Below, in pieces: positions 5,309 through 13,804 of a stretch of DNA of 16,358 nucleotides. The notes below the pieces were generated by a model. The model searched no databases. It saw only the letters and a program-made list of their open reading frames with translations, and was not told the DNA's origin. The first letter of the stretch is position 1, and every line of letters begins with the position of its first letter. Origin of the DNA: an uncultured Lachnospiraceae bacterium (GTDB lineage: Bacteria; Bacillota; Clostridia; Lachnospirales; Lachnospiraceae); contig CAMWOK010000028.1 in the NCBI GenBank assembly GCA_947175845.1, forward strand, positions 1-16,358. The letters are read 5' to 3'. A program made the translations under genes and the position numbers.

Positions 5309-7510
5309 CTAATTCACCACCAGCAGATAAATCATGGTCAGCCCCAATCCCACGCAGAACATAAAGAGTCCAAATGACAGACTGCGCTCGATAATATGAA
5401 AATTTTCGAAGATATCCGTGCTCTTCAAGGCGAGTTTGTGCGCATAGTTTTTCGGCGCATAGCCCTCCTTGCGCATCACCGCATAGTACAGCAGGCGCAC
5501 GCGCTCCATGCTGCACCCGATACTGTGCGTCGCCCAGTTTCCCTCCGGCAGCTCATACGGCAGCGCGCGGTCCCGGTAGATTGTCCTTCGCAGGATGACC
5601 ACCGCCGTGTCCACCATGCTGTCCAGTATCCGCGCGGCAATTCCCAGAACAAACGGCACGGCAGTGTACAGCACGGCGCGGTACACATACTTTTCCGGGT
5701 TGAGCCACGCCGGAAAAAGCTCCCGGTATCCCTTGTCATGCCTGTTCGAGAACAGCCTTCCCTGCATCCAGAACCGCACCACCAGCAGATAGATAACCGC
5801 GCCCGCCGCGATGGATATCAGGGCGCCCGACAGATTTTTCAGGGAATAGTAGTGCATGTTGTCCTGATGGTGCGCAAGAAGCTCACTCAGCCCAAACTGT
5901 ACCAGCCCGTACTCCGCCAGCGGCTTTGCGACCAGATCGGGCAGCACGCCAATCAGCGGGATCGGCAGCGCGCAGGCGCCAATCGCAATCTTTGTCGGCA
6001 GCGAGGCGTAACTGTGCTTTGCCTCATACGCCTCCTGCACCTTCTTGTCGCTGTTTTTTCCGACGAACAGAACCACAAAAAGCTTCGTCATATAGGCGAC
6101 TGTCAGCCCGCCTGAGAACAGAAACAGCGCCTCGACTGCACGCATCATCACCGGCGTCGCCGCCATCACTGCGCCGTGCGCGGCGGCAGTCTCGAGCAGT
6201 CCGGCATACTCCGCGATGCTCTCGTGCAGCAAGGTCTTGCTCACATAGCCGTTCAGGAGCGGAATGCCGCCCACGCCTGCCGCCGCAAGCACGAACACTG
6301 CCAGCAGAAACGGTTTTCTGCGCCCAAAACCGCGCACCTGGTTCAGGTCATAGCTCCCCACATGCGCAAAGATCACGCCCGCCGCCATGAACAGCACCAG
6401 CTTCACCAGCGCGTGGTTGAGCATGTGCAGAAACGTCCCGTTGACCGCCATGCCAAACACCGTCACGATCTCCGCCACCTGTTCGCTCTGTGCGTGCCCC
6501 GCATTTGCCGAAGCCATAAGAAACTCCGCCAGAAGCGACTGCATCCCCACGCCGGTCAGCACAAATCCAATCTGCGACATGGACGAGTACGCGAGCGTCG
6601 TCTTGAGGCTGCCGCTCAGCACGCCCCGAATGCCGCCCGCCGCCATCGTGACCACGCCGACAATCAGCAGAAACGCGCCCCATCCGCCCTGCGTCGGCAG
6701 CACGTCCAGCGTCAGCAGCAGGATGCCGAACACGCCCGTCTTGCTCAGCACCGCGGACAGCAGCGCTGTCGCGGGCGCAGGCGCCTCCGTGTACGAGTCG
6801 GGCAGCCACACATGCACCGGAAACGCGCCAGCCTTCGCGCCGAACCCGACGAACATGCACCCCGCCGCCGCAAAGAGCCAGCCCATGCCGGCGCCGCGCT
6901 CCATCAGCGCCACAGCCTGCCCGTACATCGCGTCAAAGTAGAGCGTCCCAAGCCGGTCGTACACGATAAACAGCCCCATCAGAATTGACATGCCGCCCGC
7001 AACCGCAATCCCGAGATACGTGCCTGCCGCGTGCAGCGCCTCCCGCGTCTGCCTGTGCGCCACCCACAGAAACGACGTGAAAGACATCATCTCAAAGAAA
7101 AAGAACAGCGTGAACAGATCGGCCGCATAGAAAATTCCCATCGTCGCCCCGAGCGTCAGCAGGTTAAAGATATCATATCTTATGACATTTGTGTCATTTT
7201 TCATGTACCCGCACGAAAACAGGGCAGTCACAAGCCACGCAAACGCCGTCACCACGCCGAACACACCGCGAAAGCCCGTGTACATAAAATGCAGTCCGAG
7301 ACCGCCCACACAGGGAATGCTGCTGATGCCAAACTGCACGCCGGACAGGTCGCAGAGCGTCAGCCCCAGCGCCACGGCCAACTCCACCGCGCACGCAAAG
7401 ACCATGATTGCCGCAAAGCCTTTTCTGTCCTTAGCCCGGGATCGCGCCATTATCCACACCGCGGCGCTCATCACAAAAGGAAAGAGCACAGCCCAAAATG
7501 CACCTATCAA
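5309..7510 (-). CDS. Large NuoL/HyfB-like proton-translocating antiporter subunit
   Basis: This 733-residue integral membrane protein is the last and largest of four antiporter-type subunits in the operon. The proton-conducting transporter core spans roughly residues 75-500. Expected channel residues are present: E140 (FFFFEMMSF), K226 (GFGAKAGAFPVHVWLPDSY), K257 (LSKTGVFG), K370 after LHMLNHALV, and K425 (GYVSKTLLHE). The C-terminal 230 or so residues extend beyond the 500-residue paralogues, with membrane segments near 560-580 and 625-645, a charged stretch of about 60 residues, and a final helix at about 710-731; this resembles hydrogenase-4/NuoL-type subunits more than MrpD. The TTG start at 7510 is supported by GGGGGAG about 7 nt upstream; it follows the previous gene by 17 nt. 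The role is proton (and possibly Na+) translocation in a Mrp/Mbh-like complex; ion specificity cannot be read from sequence. Confidence 0.88.
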   Translation of the reverse strand: MIGAFWAVLFPFVMSAAVWIMARSRAKDRKGFAAIMVFACAVELAVALGLTLCDLSGVQFGISSIPCVGGLGLHFMYTGFRGVFGVVTAFAWLVTALFSCGYMKNDTNVIRYDIFNLLTLGATMGIFYAADLFTLFFFFEMMSFTSFLWVAHRQTREALHAAGTYLGIAVAGGMSILMGLFIVYDRLGTLYFDAMYGQAVALMERGAGMGWLFAAAGCMFVGFGAKAGAFPVHVWLPDSYTEAPAPATALLSAVLSKTGVFGILLLTLDVLPTQGGWGAFLLIVGVVTMAAGGIRGVLSGSLKTTLAYSSMSQIGFVLTGVGMQSLLAEFLMASANAGHAQSEQVAEIVTVFGMAVNGTFLHMLNHALVKLVLFMAAGVIFAHVGSYDLNQVRGFGRRKPFLLAVFVLAAAGVGGIPLLNGYVSKTLLHESIAEYAGLLETAAAHGAVMAATPVMMRAVEALFLFSGGLTVAYMTKLFVVLFVGKNSDKKVQEAYEAKHSYASLPTKIAIGACALPIPLIGVLPDLVAKPLAEYGLVQFGLSELLAHHQDNMHYYSLKNLSGALISIAAGAVIYLLVVRFWMQGRLFSNRHDKGYRELFPAWLNPEKYVYRAVLYTAVPFVLGIAARILDSMVDTAVVILRRTIYRDRALPYELPEGNWATHSIGCSMERVRLLYYAVMRKEGYAPKNYAHKLALKSTDIFENFHIIERSLSFGLFMFCVGLGLTMIYLLVVN

Positions 7511-7527
7511 ATCTCATCTCCCCCTCT

Positions 7528-9021
7528 CTAAATCGATCCCAATGCGACCCGCATGAAGAACTGCACCAGCGGCGCACTGTACACGCCGAGCACGGCCATG
7601 CCCGCCACAAACAGCGCAAGCGGCAGAAGCATTCGCCAGTCCGGATCCCGGATATCGTCACGCAGCGTTCCATAATCAAACGCATTTCCCGGAAAATAGG
7701 CCCTAATCACAATGCTGAGCATGTAGACAGCCGTCAGAAGCGCCGAGATGAGCAGGCCGCCCACCCCCGCCACCGCAAGCATACTGCCGCTTGCGAAGGC
7801 CGCCTTTGCAAGATACCACTTGGACACGAACCCGCACAGCCCCGGAACGCCCATCAGCGCGAGCGCAGAGACCGTAAAAACCGCAAAAACCTTCGGCATC
7901 TTCTTCGCCATGCCGTCGAGCTCGTGGACATAGACAGCGTGCGCCTGCGTGATCATTGCCCCCGCGCAGAAGAAAGAACAGATTTTCATCACGCCGTGAA
8001 ACACCATATGGCACAGCGCACCGACCAGTCCCAGCGGCGTCATAATCAGGACGCCGAACAGAATGTACGACAGGTTGGAGATCGTCGAGAACGCAAGCCT
8101 GCGCTTGATATGCGTCTCCCGCACCGCCATGCTGCACCCGTACACGATCGTGAAAATCACCATGCCCATCAGCAAATACTGCGCCCAGGTTCCGCGCAGA
8201 AACTCTATGCCAAACCCGTAATATGTCAGGCGCATGATCGCAAACGCCCCGGACTTCACGACCGCCACCGCATGCAAAAGCGCAGTGACCGGCGTCGGCG
8301 CCACGCCCGCCTGCGGAAGCCACGCGTTGAACGGGCAGACCGCCGCCTTGACGCCAAACCCGAGAAACGCCATCACATAGACGAACAAAAGCAGGTTCTT
8401 CCTGCCCTCTGCCTGCGCCAGATTCAGCACACCGCCGTAGAGAAACGCGAGGCTGTCCCCGTACACCACCAGGAAAATAAGCCCGATGAACGAGAACGCC
8501 GCACCGCCGAGCGAATAGTAGAAATACTTGCGGCTTGCAAGCACCGCCTCACGCGTCAGCGTGTGCATCACGAGCGGGACCGTGACCAGCGTCAGAAGCT
8601 CGTAGAAACAGTACATGGTCAGCAGATTGCCCGACATGGCAACGCCGAGCGTCACGCCGTAAGTCGCCGTGTAGAACAGATAAAAAATATTCTCGTGGAC
8701 ACGCCCGTTGTGCTCGTGCTCCATATACGGAAACGCGTACAGCGTCGCGAGCGGCCAGAGCGTCGCCACCAGCCCCGCAAACACCATGCCCATCCCGTCA
8801 AGCTTCAGCGAGAAATCGAGCTTTGCACCCGCAAAATTGATCACCCGGATAAGGCCGGTCGGCCCCTGCGCCAGCAGCACATACGTCAGTAGCGTGTTGA
8901 TGCACACGTACGCGAAGATGTAGCACTCCTTCTGGCGCTTATCCTTAAATTTTATAAGCTGTAACAGCATACCGCCCGCAAAAGGAAGCAGTATCACCGT
9001 CAGCATCAGACCAAAAATCAT
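7528..9021 (-). CDS. NuoM/MrpD-like antiporter subunit, third of four
   Basis: This 497-residue polytopic membrane protein belongs to the proton-conducting NuoL/M/N and MrpA/D superfamily. Channel residues are E141 (YCFYELLTL), K225 (GFGVKAAVCPFNAWLP), K256 (VVKSGAF), K346 (FHGVMK) and K401 (GFVSKWYLAKAAF). It is closely similar to the 504-residue protein encoded just upstream: both share FLRGTW after the broken helix region, a KxRLA(Y/F)ST(V/I)SNLSYIL block, GxVSKWYLA, and a LGVY(P/S)APL ending. They therefore look like tandem paralogues. Start ATG 9021 has a GGGG-type ribosome site 9 nt upstream, 18 nt after the preceding stop. One feature differs from the paralogue: CPFNAWLP in place of FPFHAWLP at the conserved loop after helix 7. 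Confidence 0.88.
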   Translation of the reverse strand: MIFGLMLTVILLPFAGGMLLQLIKFKDKRQKECYIFAYVCINTLLTYVLLAQGPTGLIRVINFAGAKLDFSLKLDGMGMVFAGLVATLWPLATLYAFPYMEHEHNGRVHENIFYLFYTATYGVTLGVAMSGNLLTMYCFYELLTLVTVPLVMHTLTREAVLASRKYFYYSLGGAAFSFIGLIFLVVYGDSLAFLYGGVLNLAQAEGRKNLLLFVYVMAFLGFGVKAAVCPFNAWLPQAGVAPTPVTALLHAVAVVKSGAFAIMRLTYYGFGIEFLRGTWAQYLLMGMVIFTIVYGCSMAVRETHIKRRLAFSTISNLSYILFGVLIMTPLGLVGALCHMVFHGVMKICSFFCAGAMITQAHAVYVHELDGMAKKMPKVFAVFTVSALALMGVPGLCGFVSKWYLAKAAFASGSMLAVAGVGGLLISALLTAVYMLSIVIRAYFPGNAFDYGTLRDDIRDPDWRMLLPLALFVAGMAVLGVYSAPLVQFFMRVALGSI

Positions 9022-9039
9022 GATAATCTACCCCTTTCC

Positions 9040-10554
9040 CTAAAATAATCCGGCGGCGATGCCGTCAATCAGATGAATCAGCGGCGCAGGATACACGCCG
9101 AGCACCAGCGTTGCGCCAGCCAGTATCACAACCGGCACAAGCATCAGCGGTTTAGGCTCCCTGTAATCATTGCGCATCACGTCATAATCCGGCGCCATCA
9201 GAAATCCGCGGACGCTGAGCGGAAGCAGATACCCTGCCGTCAGAAGCGCTGAGATCAGAAGCGCCGCGGGGCCGACCCAGGAAAGTCCGGCAAGGCCGCT
9301 CTCAAGACACCCCGCCGCAAGATACCACTTGCTGACAAGTCCGCTCGTGGGCGGAATGCCGATCAGTCCCAGCGACACGACAGTGTAGCTCCAAAACAGG
9401 ATGGGCATCCGCCTGCCAAGGCCCATATACTCATGCACTTTCGTCTTTCCGGTCGCAAATATCACAGCCCCCGCCGCAAGGAACAGCCCGCTCTTGATGA
9501 ACGCGTGGAACACCACATGCAGCATACTGCCTGTGAACGCCGTCGCGTTCAGCATCGAGAGCCCGAGCAGGATATAGGACAAATTGGACACCGTGGAGTA
9601 GGCGAGCCGTTTTTTCAGCACCTTTTCCTTAAAGGCAAGGGACGATCCCATCAGAAGCGTCAGTACCGCGAGCACAGCCCACGTCGTCTGCACCCACGTG
9701 CCGCGCAGAAAATCCGCGCCCACACAGTAGTACACCGCACGGATGACCGCGAGCACGCCGCCCTTCACGATAATGCCCGAAAGAAATGCGGACGCGGGCG
9801 CAGGCGCAACGGGGTGCGCGGTCGGAAGCCACGCGTGAAACGGAAAACAGCCCGCCTTCACGCCAAATCCCACAATCATCAAAAAGACCGCCGCAAGGCA
9901 CAGCCCCATACTGCCAGACTGCGCGACCGCCTCCGCGTCCAGCCATCCCCCCGGCACAAAGTACATGGTATGCACAGCCCCGGACATCTCATAGACCGGC
10001 GCATACCGATACAGAACATAAATCCCAAACAGTGCCATGTACGCGCCGCAAAACGAGTAAAACAGATACTTGAGCGCCGCCATCACAGCCTCCCTCGAGC
10101 CGGAGTGGATGACCAGCGGCATGGACGCGAGCGTCATCAGCTCATAAAACAGATACATAGTGACCAGATTTCCCGCAAAGCACAGCCCCATCAGCACGCC
10201 GAACGTGATCAGGTAAAAACCGTAATACCGCTTCTCATTCTGCTCGTGGGACATGTAGACAAATGAAAAAAAGCCGGCCAGCAGAAACACCACAACGACA
10301 ATGCCGGCAAAAATCCGCCCGAGACTGTCCACCGCAAAGAATACCGGCAGTTCATCCACCAGCACGAACAGTTCCAGCGCGCCGCCGGCCCTGCCGCTGA
10401 CCACACAGGCTGCGGGGAGCGCGCTTGCGACAAATGACACACCTGTCACGCTCAGCAGCCGCTTCCTGTCCCCGAGCGCCCCGTCCGGCAGAAAGAGCAG
10501 GATGATCCCCGCCGCAATGGGCAGGATGATTGCGATTAAAATCATGTAATTCAT
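9040..10554 (-). CDS. NuoM/MrpD-like antiporter subunit, second of four
   Basis: This 504-residue integral membrane protein has about fourteen predicted helices and is a proton-conducting transporter family member. Conserved channel residues, numbered from the start used here, are E138 (LFYELMTLASMP), K233 (GFGVKAGCFPFHAWLP), K264 (IVKGGVLA), K354 (FHAFIKSG) and K409 (GLVSKWYLA). I use ATG 10554 as start because GGAGG sits 8 nt before it; the frame is open ten codons further up to 10584, but that would overlap the preceding stop. It lies 22 nt after the mrpD-type gene and 18 nt before its own close paralogue. By family knowledge, such a subunit forms one proton pathway of a Mrp/Mbh/complex I-like assembly. 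Confidence 0.88.
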   Translation of the reverse strand: MNYMILIAIILPIAAGIILLFLPDGALGDRKRLLSVTGVSFVASALPAACVVSGRAGGALELFVLVDELPVFFAVDSLGRIFAGIVVVVFLLAGFFSFVYMSHEQNEKRYYGFYLITFGVLMGLCFAGNLVTMYLFYELMTLASMPLVIHSGSREAVMAALKYLFYSFCGAYMALFGIYVLYRYAPVYEMSGAVHTMYFVPGGWLDAEAVAQSGSMGLCLAAVFLMIVGFGVKAGCFPFHAWLPTAHPVAPAPASAFLSGIIVKGGVLAVIRAVYYCVGADFLRGTWVQTTWAVLAVLTLLMGSSLAFKEKVLKKRLAYSTVSNLSYILLGLSMLNATAFTGSMLHVVFHAFIKSGLFLAAGAVIFATGKTKVHEYMGLGRRMPILFWSYTVVSLGLIGIPPTSGLVSKWYLAAGCLESGLAGLSWVGPAALLISALLTAGYLLPLSVRGFLMAPDYDVMRNDYREPKPLMLVPVVILAGATLVLGVYPAPLIHLIDGIAAGLF

Positions 10555-10576
10555 ATACAAATCCTCCATTCCCATT

Positions 10577-12094
10577 CTAACCAAACATGGCGAGACCGTC
10601 CGTGATCCAGTCGACTATCGGCTGGGAACAGCATCCAAGTATCACATTCAGTATAATCATGCCAAGCAGCGCCAGATTGTACAGCGGATGTTCCCGCATA
10701 CTGATCACAGCCGCCGCCCCGGCCTCTGTATTCTTTACATCCCTGCCCGCAGGCGTGTAGATGCGAATCACCGTCTTCATGAAATAAATGGCGTTGAGCA
10801 CCGTGCTGACCGCCAGACAAATCAGCGTCGGCAGCATCTTTGCCAGCGAGTTCTGCACCGCCGCCTCCGCGAACTGCACCTTGCTGATAAACCCGGAAAA
10901 CAGCGGAATCCCGACCATGGAGCACGCGCCGATCGTGAACGCGACCCCCGCCGCCGGACTGCGGTAACCGCTTCCCGTCAGATCGGAGAATTTCTTGCTG
11001 TCCCCCGACGCGTCCGTGAGCCCCACGCCCGCGATAAACAGCAGCGACTTCGTGGACGCGTGCGACAGAATGTGGAAGATACTCGCCACCATGCCGGTCG
11101 TCGTCCCAAGACCAAGCCCCATGTAGATATATCCAATCTGCGCCACCGACGAGAAGGCGATCATGCGCCGGATATCGTTCTCCATGATCGCGTTCACCGA
11201 CCCCATAATCATTCCGAGCAGGCCGAACACAAACAGAATATTGACAATCCTTGAGTCGACGATAATATCAAATCCGACCACGCGGAAAAAGATCTTGATC
11301 AGCAGGAAAATGTACCCTTTTGACACCAGACTCGACAGGATCGCCGCACTCGACGCCGTCGAGTAGCCATATGCATCCGGGAGCCACGTGTGAAACGGAT
11401 AGAGCGCGCTCTTGATGGCGAGGCCGACCACCACCATCCCGATCGAGGCGATGAGCGGAATATTGTAGGTCCCCTGCGCGTAGACATACGCGACGCTCTC
11501 CTTGATATTGCTCATCAAAAGATGCCCCGTGATATCGTACAGGATGCAGAGCCCCATCAGCAGCAGACCAGATCCGAGCGAAGCCATAATCATGTAGCGC
11601 GTCGCCGCCTCAATGGTCCGCCCGCTCTGCGTGATCATGATCAGCCCGCACGCGCTGATCGTGTTGATCTCGACAAAGACATACGCCGTGAACAGGTCGT
11701 TGGTATAGATCAGCGCAAGCAGCGAACTCAGCAGCAGATTGATCATAATATAGTAGAGATTGACCTTCGTCCCCTCGACCTGCGCGTCGATATGCTCCTG
11801 ACCGCCCTTGAGCGACAGCAGCATGACCAGGCAGAAAAAGAGCGCCATGCCCGCCTCGAGCAGCCCCGCCCGGATCTCGTTGCCCCACGGCGCCGGGAAG
11901 TGCCCCATCATGAACGTGTACGGCTCCCCCGCGCCAAGCATGTACACAAAAAGAACGCCCGACATCGCCGTGATGACAAGCAGTATCAATGTATTCCACA
12001 GGCGCGCTGCGCGCGCGCTCATGATCGATGTCAGCACACCCGAACCGAGCGACAGCAGAATGCTGAAAAATGGAAAATTCTGTATAAAATCCAT
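10577..12094 (-). CDS. mrpD: MrpD/MbhH-like antiporter subunit, first of four
   Basis: This 505-residue polytopic membrane protein directly follows mrpC, the position of mrpD in Mrp operons and of mbhH in Mbh operons. It carries the MrpD-type channel residues (numbered from this start): E142 (FVEINTISA), K228 (GLAIKSALYPFHTWLPDAY), K259 (LVSKGYIF), K349 (HILSHASTK) and K405 (SGFISKVQFAEAAV). In B. subtilis MrpD the corresponding Glu in helix 5 and Lys in helix 7 are essential for Na+/H+ exchange. The start is ATG 12094, overlapping the mrpC stop as TGATG and 7 nt after AGGAGG; the preceding GTG is a less likely alternative. The overlap implies translational coupling. Of the four antiporter subunits this one best deserves the mrpD name. 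Confidence 0.9.
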   Translation of the reverse strand: MDFIQNFPFFSILLSLGSGVLTSIMSARAARLWNTLILLVITAMSGVLFVYMLGAGEPYTFMMGHFPAPWGNEIRAGLLEAGMALFFCLVMLLSLKGGQEHIDAQVEGTKVNLYYIMINLLLSSLLALIYTNDLFTAYVFVEINTISACGLIMITQSGRTIEAATRYMIMASLGSGLLLMGLCILYDITGHLLMSNIKESVAYVYAQGTYNIPLIASIGMVVVGLAIKSALYPFHTWLPDAYGYSTASSAAILSSLVSKGYIFLLIKIFFRVVGFDIIVDSRIVNILFVFGLLGMIMGSVNAIMENDIRRMIAFSSVAQIGYIYMGLGLGTTTGMVASIFHILSHASTKSLLFIAGVGLTDASGDSKKFSDLTGSGYRSPAAGVAFTIGACSMVGIPLFSGFISKVQFAEAAVQNSLAKMLPTLICLAVSTVLNAIYFMKTVIRIYTPAGRDVKNTEAGAAAVISMREHPLYNLALLGMIILNVILGCCSQPIVDWITDGLAMFG

Positions 12095-12468
12095 CACTGG
12101 TCCTCCTTCTTGAGCATGGTGGAAATCTCATCCATATCCAGCGTGTGGTATCTTCTGTACAGACGGATCGTGAGCGAGAGCATCAGCGCTGTCACCGACA
12201 CCGACACGACGATACCCGTCAGCACCAGGCCGCTTGGAACCGGGTTGATGTACGCCTCCACGCTCGTCACATCATTGACGACAATCGGCGCCGCCCTGCC
12301 CGCGATATAGCCCTTCTCCGCCAGAAACAGGTACGTCGCAGTATCCATGATATTCAGACCGATAATTTTCTTAATCAGATTTTTCTGCAAAAGCAGGTTG
12401 GAGAACCCGATGCCAAACAGAATCATGGCGACAGCCTCCCCGTAGTTTGCAAGCAAATTTCCACCCAT
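12094..12468 (-). CDS. mrpC: MrpC/MbhG-like (NuoK-type) antiporter subunit
   Basis: This 124-residue membrane protein has three predicted helices (about 9-27, 36-52 and 76-100), the NuoK/MrpC layout. Typical segments are ILFGIGFSNLLLQKNLIKKI, IGLNIMDTATYLFL and the proline-bearing INPVPSGLVLTGIVVSVS. It is a core structural subunit of the Mrp antiporter, required for assembly with MrpD. The ATG at 12468 is chosen because it begins the conserved region; an AGGAGG lies 12 nt upstream, a little far. A longer open frame upstream to 12687 overlaps the previous gene out of frame and has no family similarity. It lies 5 nt after the MrpB-type gene and overlaps the next gene by one base. Confidence 0.9.
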   Translation of the reverse strand: MGGNLLANYGEAVAMILFGIGFSNLLLQKNLIKKIIGLNIMDTATYLFLAEKGYIAGRAAPIVVNDVTSVEAYINPVPSGLVLTGIVVSVSVTALMLSLTIRLYRRYHTLDMDEISTMLKKEDQ

Positions 12469-12473
12469 CTTGA

Positions 12474-13436
12474 CTAAAATCCTCCTTTTCGGAACATGGC
12501 ATAGAACGCGTACATCGTACAGGCAACCACCATGCCGACGCAGATGTTGAGCGGCAGGATGAGTCCCGAACTCAGGATATCCCCCGGCGTGCCCAGCGGA
12601 ATCCCCGTCTCGAGATGATGCGCCCCGCAGTAGAACGAGTATGTCTTTGCAAGACAGTAAAACAGCAGCGCCGCAAAGCAGATCCACTTGTACGTCCGCT
12701 GTGTAAAAAACCGCTCAATCTTTTTAAATCCGAACGCATTGACGTACAGAATCAGCCCGGAACCGATAATCGCGCCGCCCGAAAAACCGCCGCCCGGAGA
12801 CAGGTGGCCGTTCAGGATGACGTAGATGCCAAAGATAATGATCGTCGGAACGAGAAAAAATGCAACCTTCTGCAGAATAATATCATTTTTTGGCTCGTAG
12901 AGGCGGTCGTTCTCCTCCTCCTGCCTTTTCTTTGAACTGCTGTCGACGCGCAGCAGAATCAGCACCGTGCATGTGGCGATAAAGAGCACGTTCGACTCCC
13001 CGAGCGTGTCAAAGGCGCGGTAGTCCAGAATCATACCCGTGACAATATTGACTGCACCGGTGTCCTTCATCGCATCCTCGATGTACTTGGTCGCAACCTC
13101 ATTGTTGTCCGGGTTTGCCGCGTTCCCCACAGGCGGCAGGTACGACACCACATAGAGCAGAATGGCAATCAGCGTGAACACAAAGAGCACGGAGACCACC
13201 TTGTAAAATTTCGAGAACGCCTGAAGTTTTCTGTTGTGCTCGACATCATAGATACTTCTCTTTAAGAGCGCCTCGTCGTGGATGCGCCTTCGCTGCGTTC
13301 TGACATCCTCCACAAACGGCTCCTGCGGCTTCATCTCCACCCTGCCAAGATAGGGGTCCTTCTCCCCGCGGTACCAGCGCTTAATCTGAAACGCCTTTGT
13401 TTTGCGGTACTCCTCCTCAGACAATAGACGGCTCAT
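12474..13436 (-). CDS. MbhE-MrpB(MbhF) fusion with N-terminal cytoplasmic extension
   Basis: This 320-residue protein has three parts. Residues 1-78 are highly charged and probably cytoplasmic, with no family match I recognise. Residues about 79-165 match the MbhE/MrpA-C-terminal domain: a helix, then YLPPVGN, then GAVNIVTGMILDYRAFDTLG and a second helix. Residues about 188-318 are the MnhB/MrpB domain: NGHLSPGGGFSGGAIIGSGL, then GTPGDILSSGLILPLNICVG. In P. furiosus Mbh these two domains are separate subunits E and F, and in canonical Mrp the first lies at the end of the giant MrpA; here they are fused. The start ATG overlaps the previous gene's stop as ATGA, so translation is coupled. The subunit belongs to the sodium-handling part of the complex by analogy with Mrp/Mbh structures. 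Confidence 0.88.
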   Translation of the reverse strand: MSRLLSEEEYRKTKAFQIKRWYRGEKDPYLGRVEMKPQEPFVEDVRTQRRRIHDEALLKRSIYDVEHNRKLQAFSKFYKVVSVLFVFTLIAILLYVVSYLPPVGNAANPDNNEVATKYIEDAMKDTGAVNIVTGMILDYRAFDTLGESNVLFIATCTVLILLRVDSSSKKRQEEENDRLYEPKNDIILQKVAFFLVPTIIIFGIYVILNGHLSPGGGFSGGAIIGSGLILYVNAFGFKKIERFFTQRTYKWICFAALLFYCLAKTYSFYCGAHHLETGIPLGTPGDILSSGLILPLNICVGMVVACTMYAFYAMFRKGGF

Positions 13437-13801
13437 TCCACTTCCCCCTTTCCTTGCAGACGGCTTCTGTCACGACTGTTTTTCTCATGCCTGTTTTTCT
13501 CATGACTCTCTTTGTCATGACTGCCTTTGTCATGGCTGTGCGGGTCCTCTTTATCCTCGTCGATCGCGATGATGGCATGGATCTTTTTGAGCGTGACGAA
13601 GAACAGAATACTCGTGATGCCCGCCCCCACAGCCGCCTCCGTGATGGCGAGATCCGGCGATTCGAGCAGAATCCATATGATGGACATGATCAGACTGTAG
13701 GACATAAAGATGATGATCGAGTTGAGCAGATTCTTAGAAAAGCTCACCGAGATTGCACACACAATCAGCAAGACAAACAAGACAGCCTGAAATGCATTCA
13801 T
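13433..13801 (-). CDS. MbhD-like (DUF4040) antiporter subunit with His-rich tail
   Basis: This 122-residue protein has three predicted membrane helices (about 4-20, 25-46, 55-71) and the family signature LESPDLAITEAAVGAGITS, as in MbhD and in the C-terminal part of MrpA. Residues 81-122 form an unusual hydrophilic tail that begins DEDKEDPHSH and continues as a five-residue repeat (HDKGS, HDKES, HEKNR, HEKNS), not part of the family core. By analogy with Mbh and MrpA it helps build the lateral part of the antiporter next to subunits E-G. Start ATG 13801 has GGGAGG 10 nt upstream and lies 3 nt after mrpG; its stop overlaps the next gene as ATGA. Confidence 0.9.
   Translation of the reverse strand: MNAFQAVLFVLLIVCAISVSFSKNLLNSIIIFMSYSLIMSIIWILLESPDLAITEAAVGAGITSILFFVTLKKIHAIIAIDEDKEDPHSHDKGSHDKESHEKNRHEKNSRDRSRLQGKGEVE
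13475..13534 (-). repeat. Four tandem 15-nt units encoding the His-Asp/Glu-Lys tail
   Basis: Four consecutive 15-nt units encode residues 90-109 of the MbhD-like protein, each starting with His followed by Asp or Glu and Lys. The units are similar but not identical, suggesting expansion by slippage followed by divergence. A fifth degraded unit (RDRSR) follows. Confidence 0.75.
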
Positions 13802-13804
13802 AGG

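Noticed and set aside
5124..5516. Open frame continuing upstream of the GNAT start into the antiporter gene
   Set aside because: The GNAT domain begins at the ribosome-site-supported ATG 5123, and most of the extra part lies out of frame inside the preceding gene. A longer form from ATG 5207 cannot be fully excluded.
7498..8892. 464-codon plus-strand open frame, and similar long frames at 9433-10266, 11390-12310, 6176-6988 and 5396-6115
   Set aside because: They are antisense to membrane-protein genes in GC-rich DNA, rich in Arg/His/Gln without any domain, and result from codon bias of the real genes.
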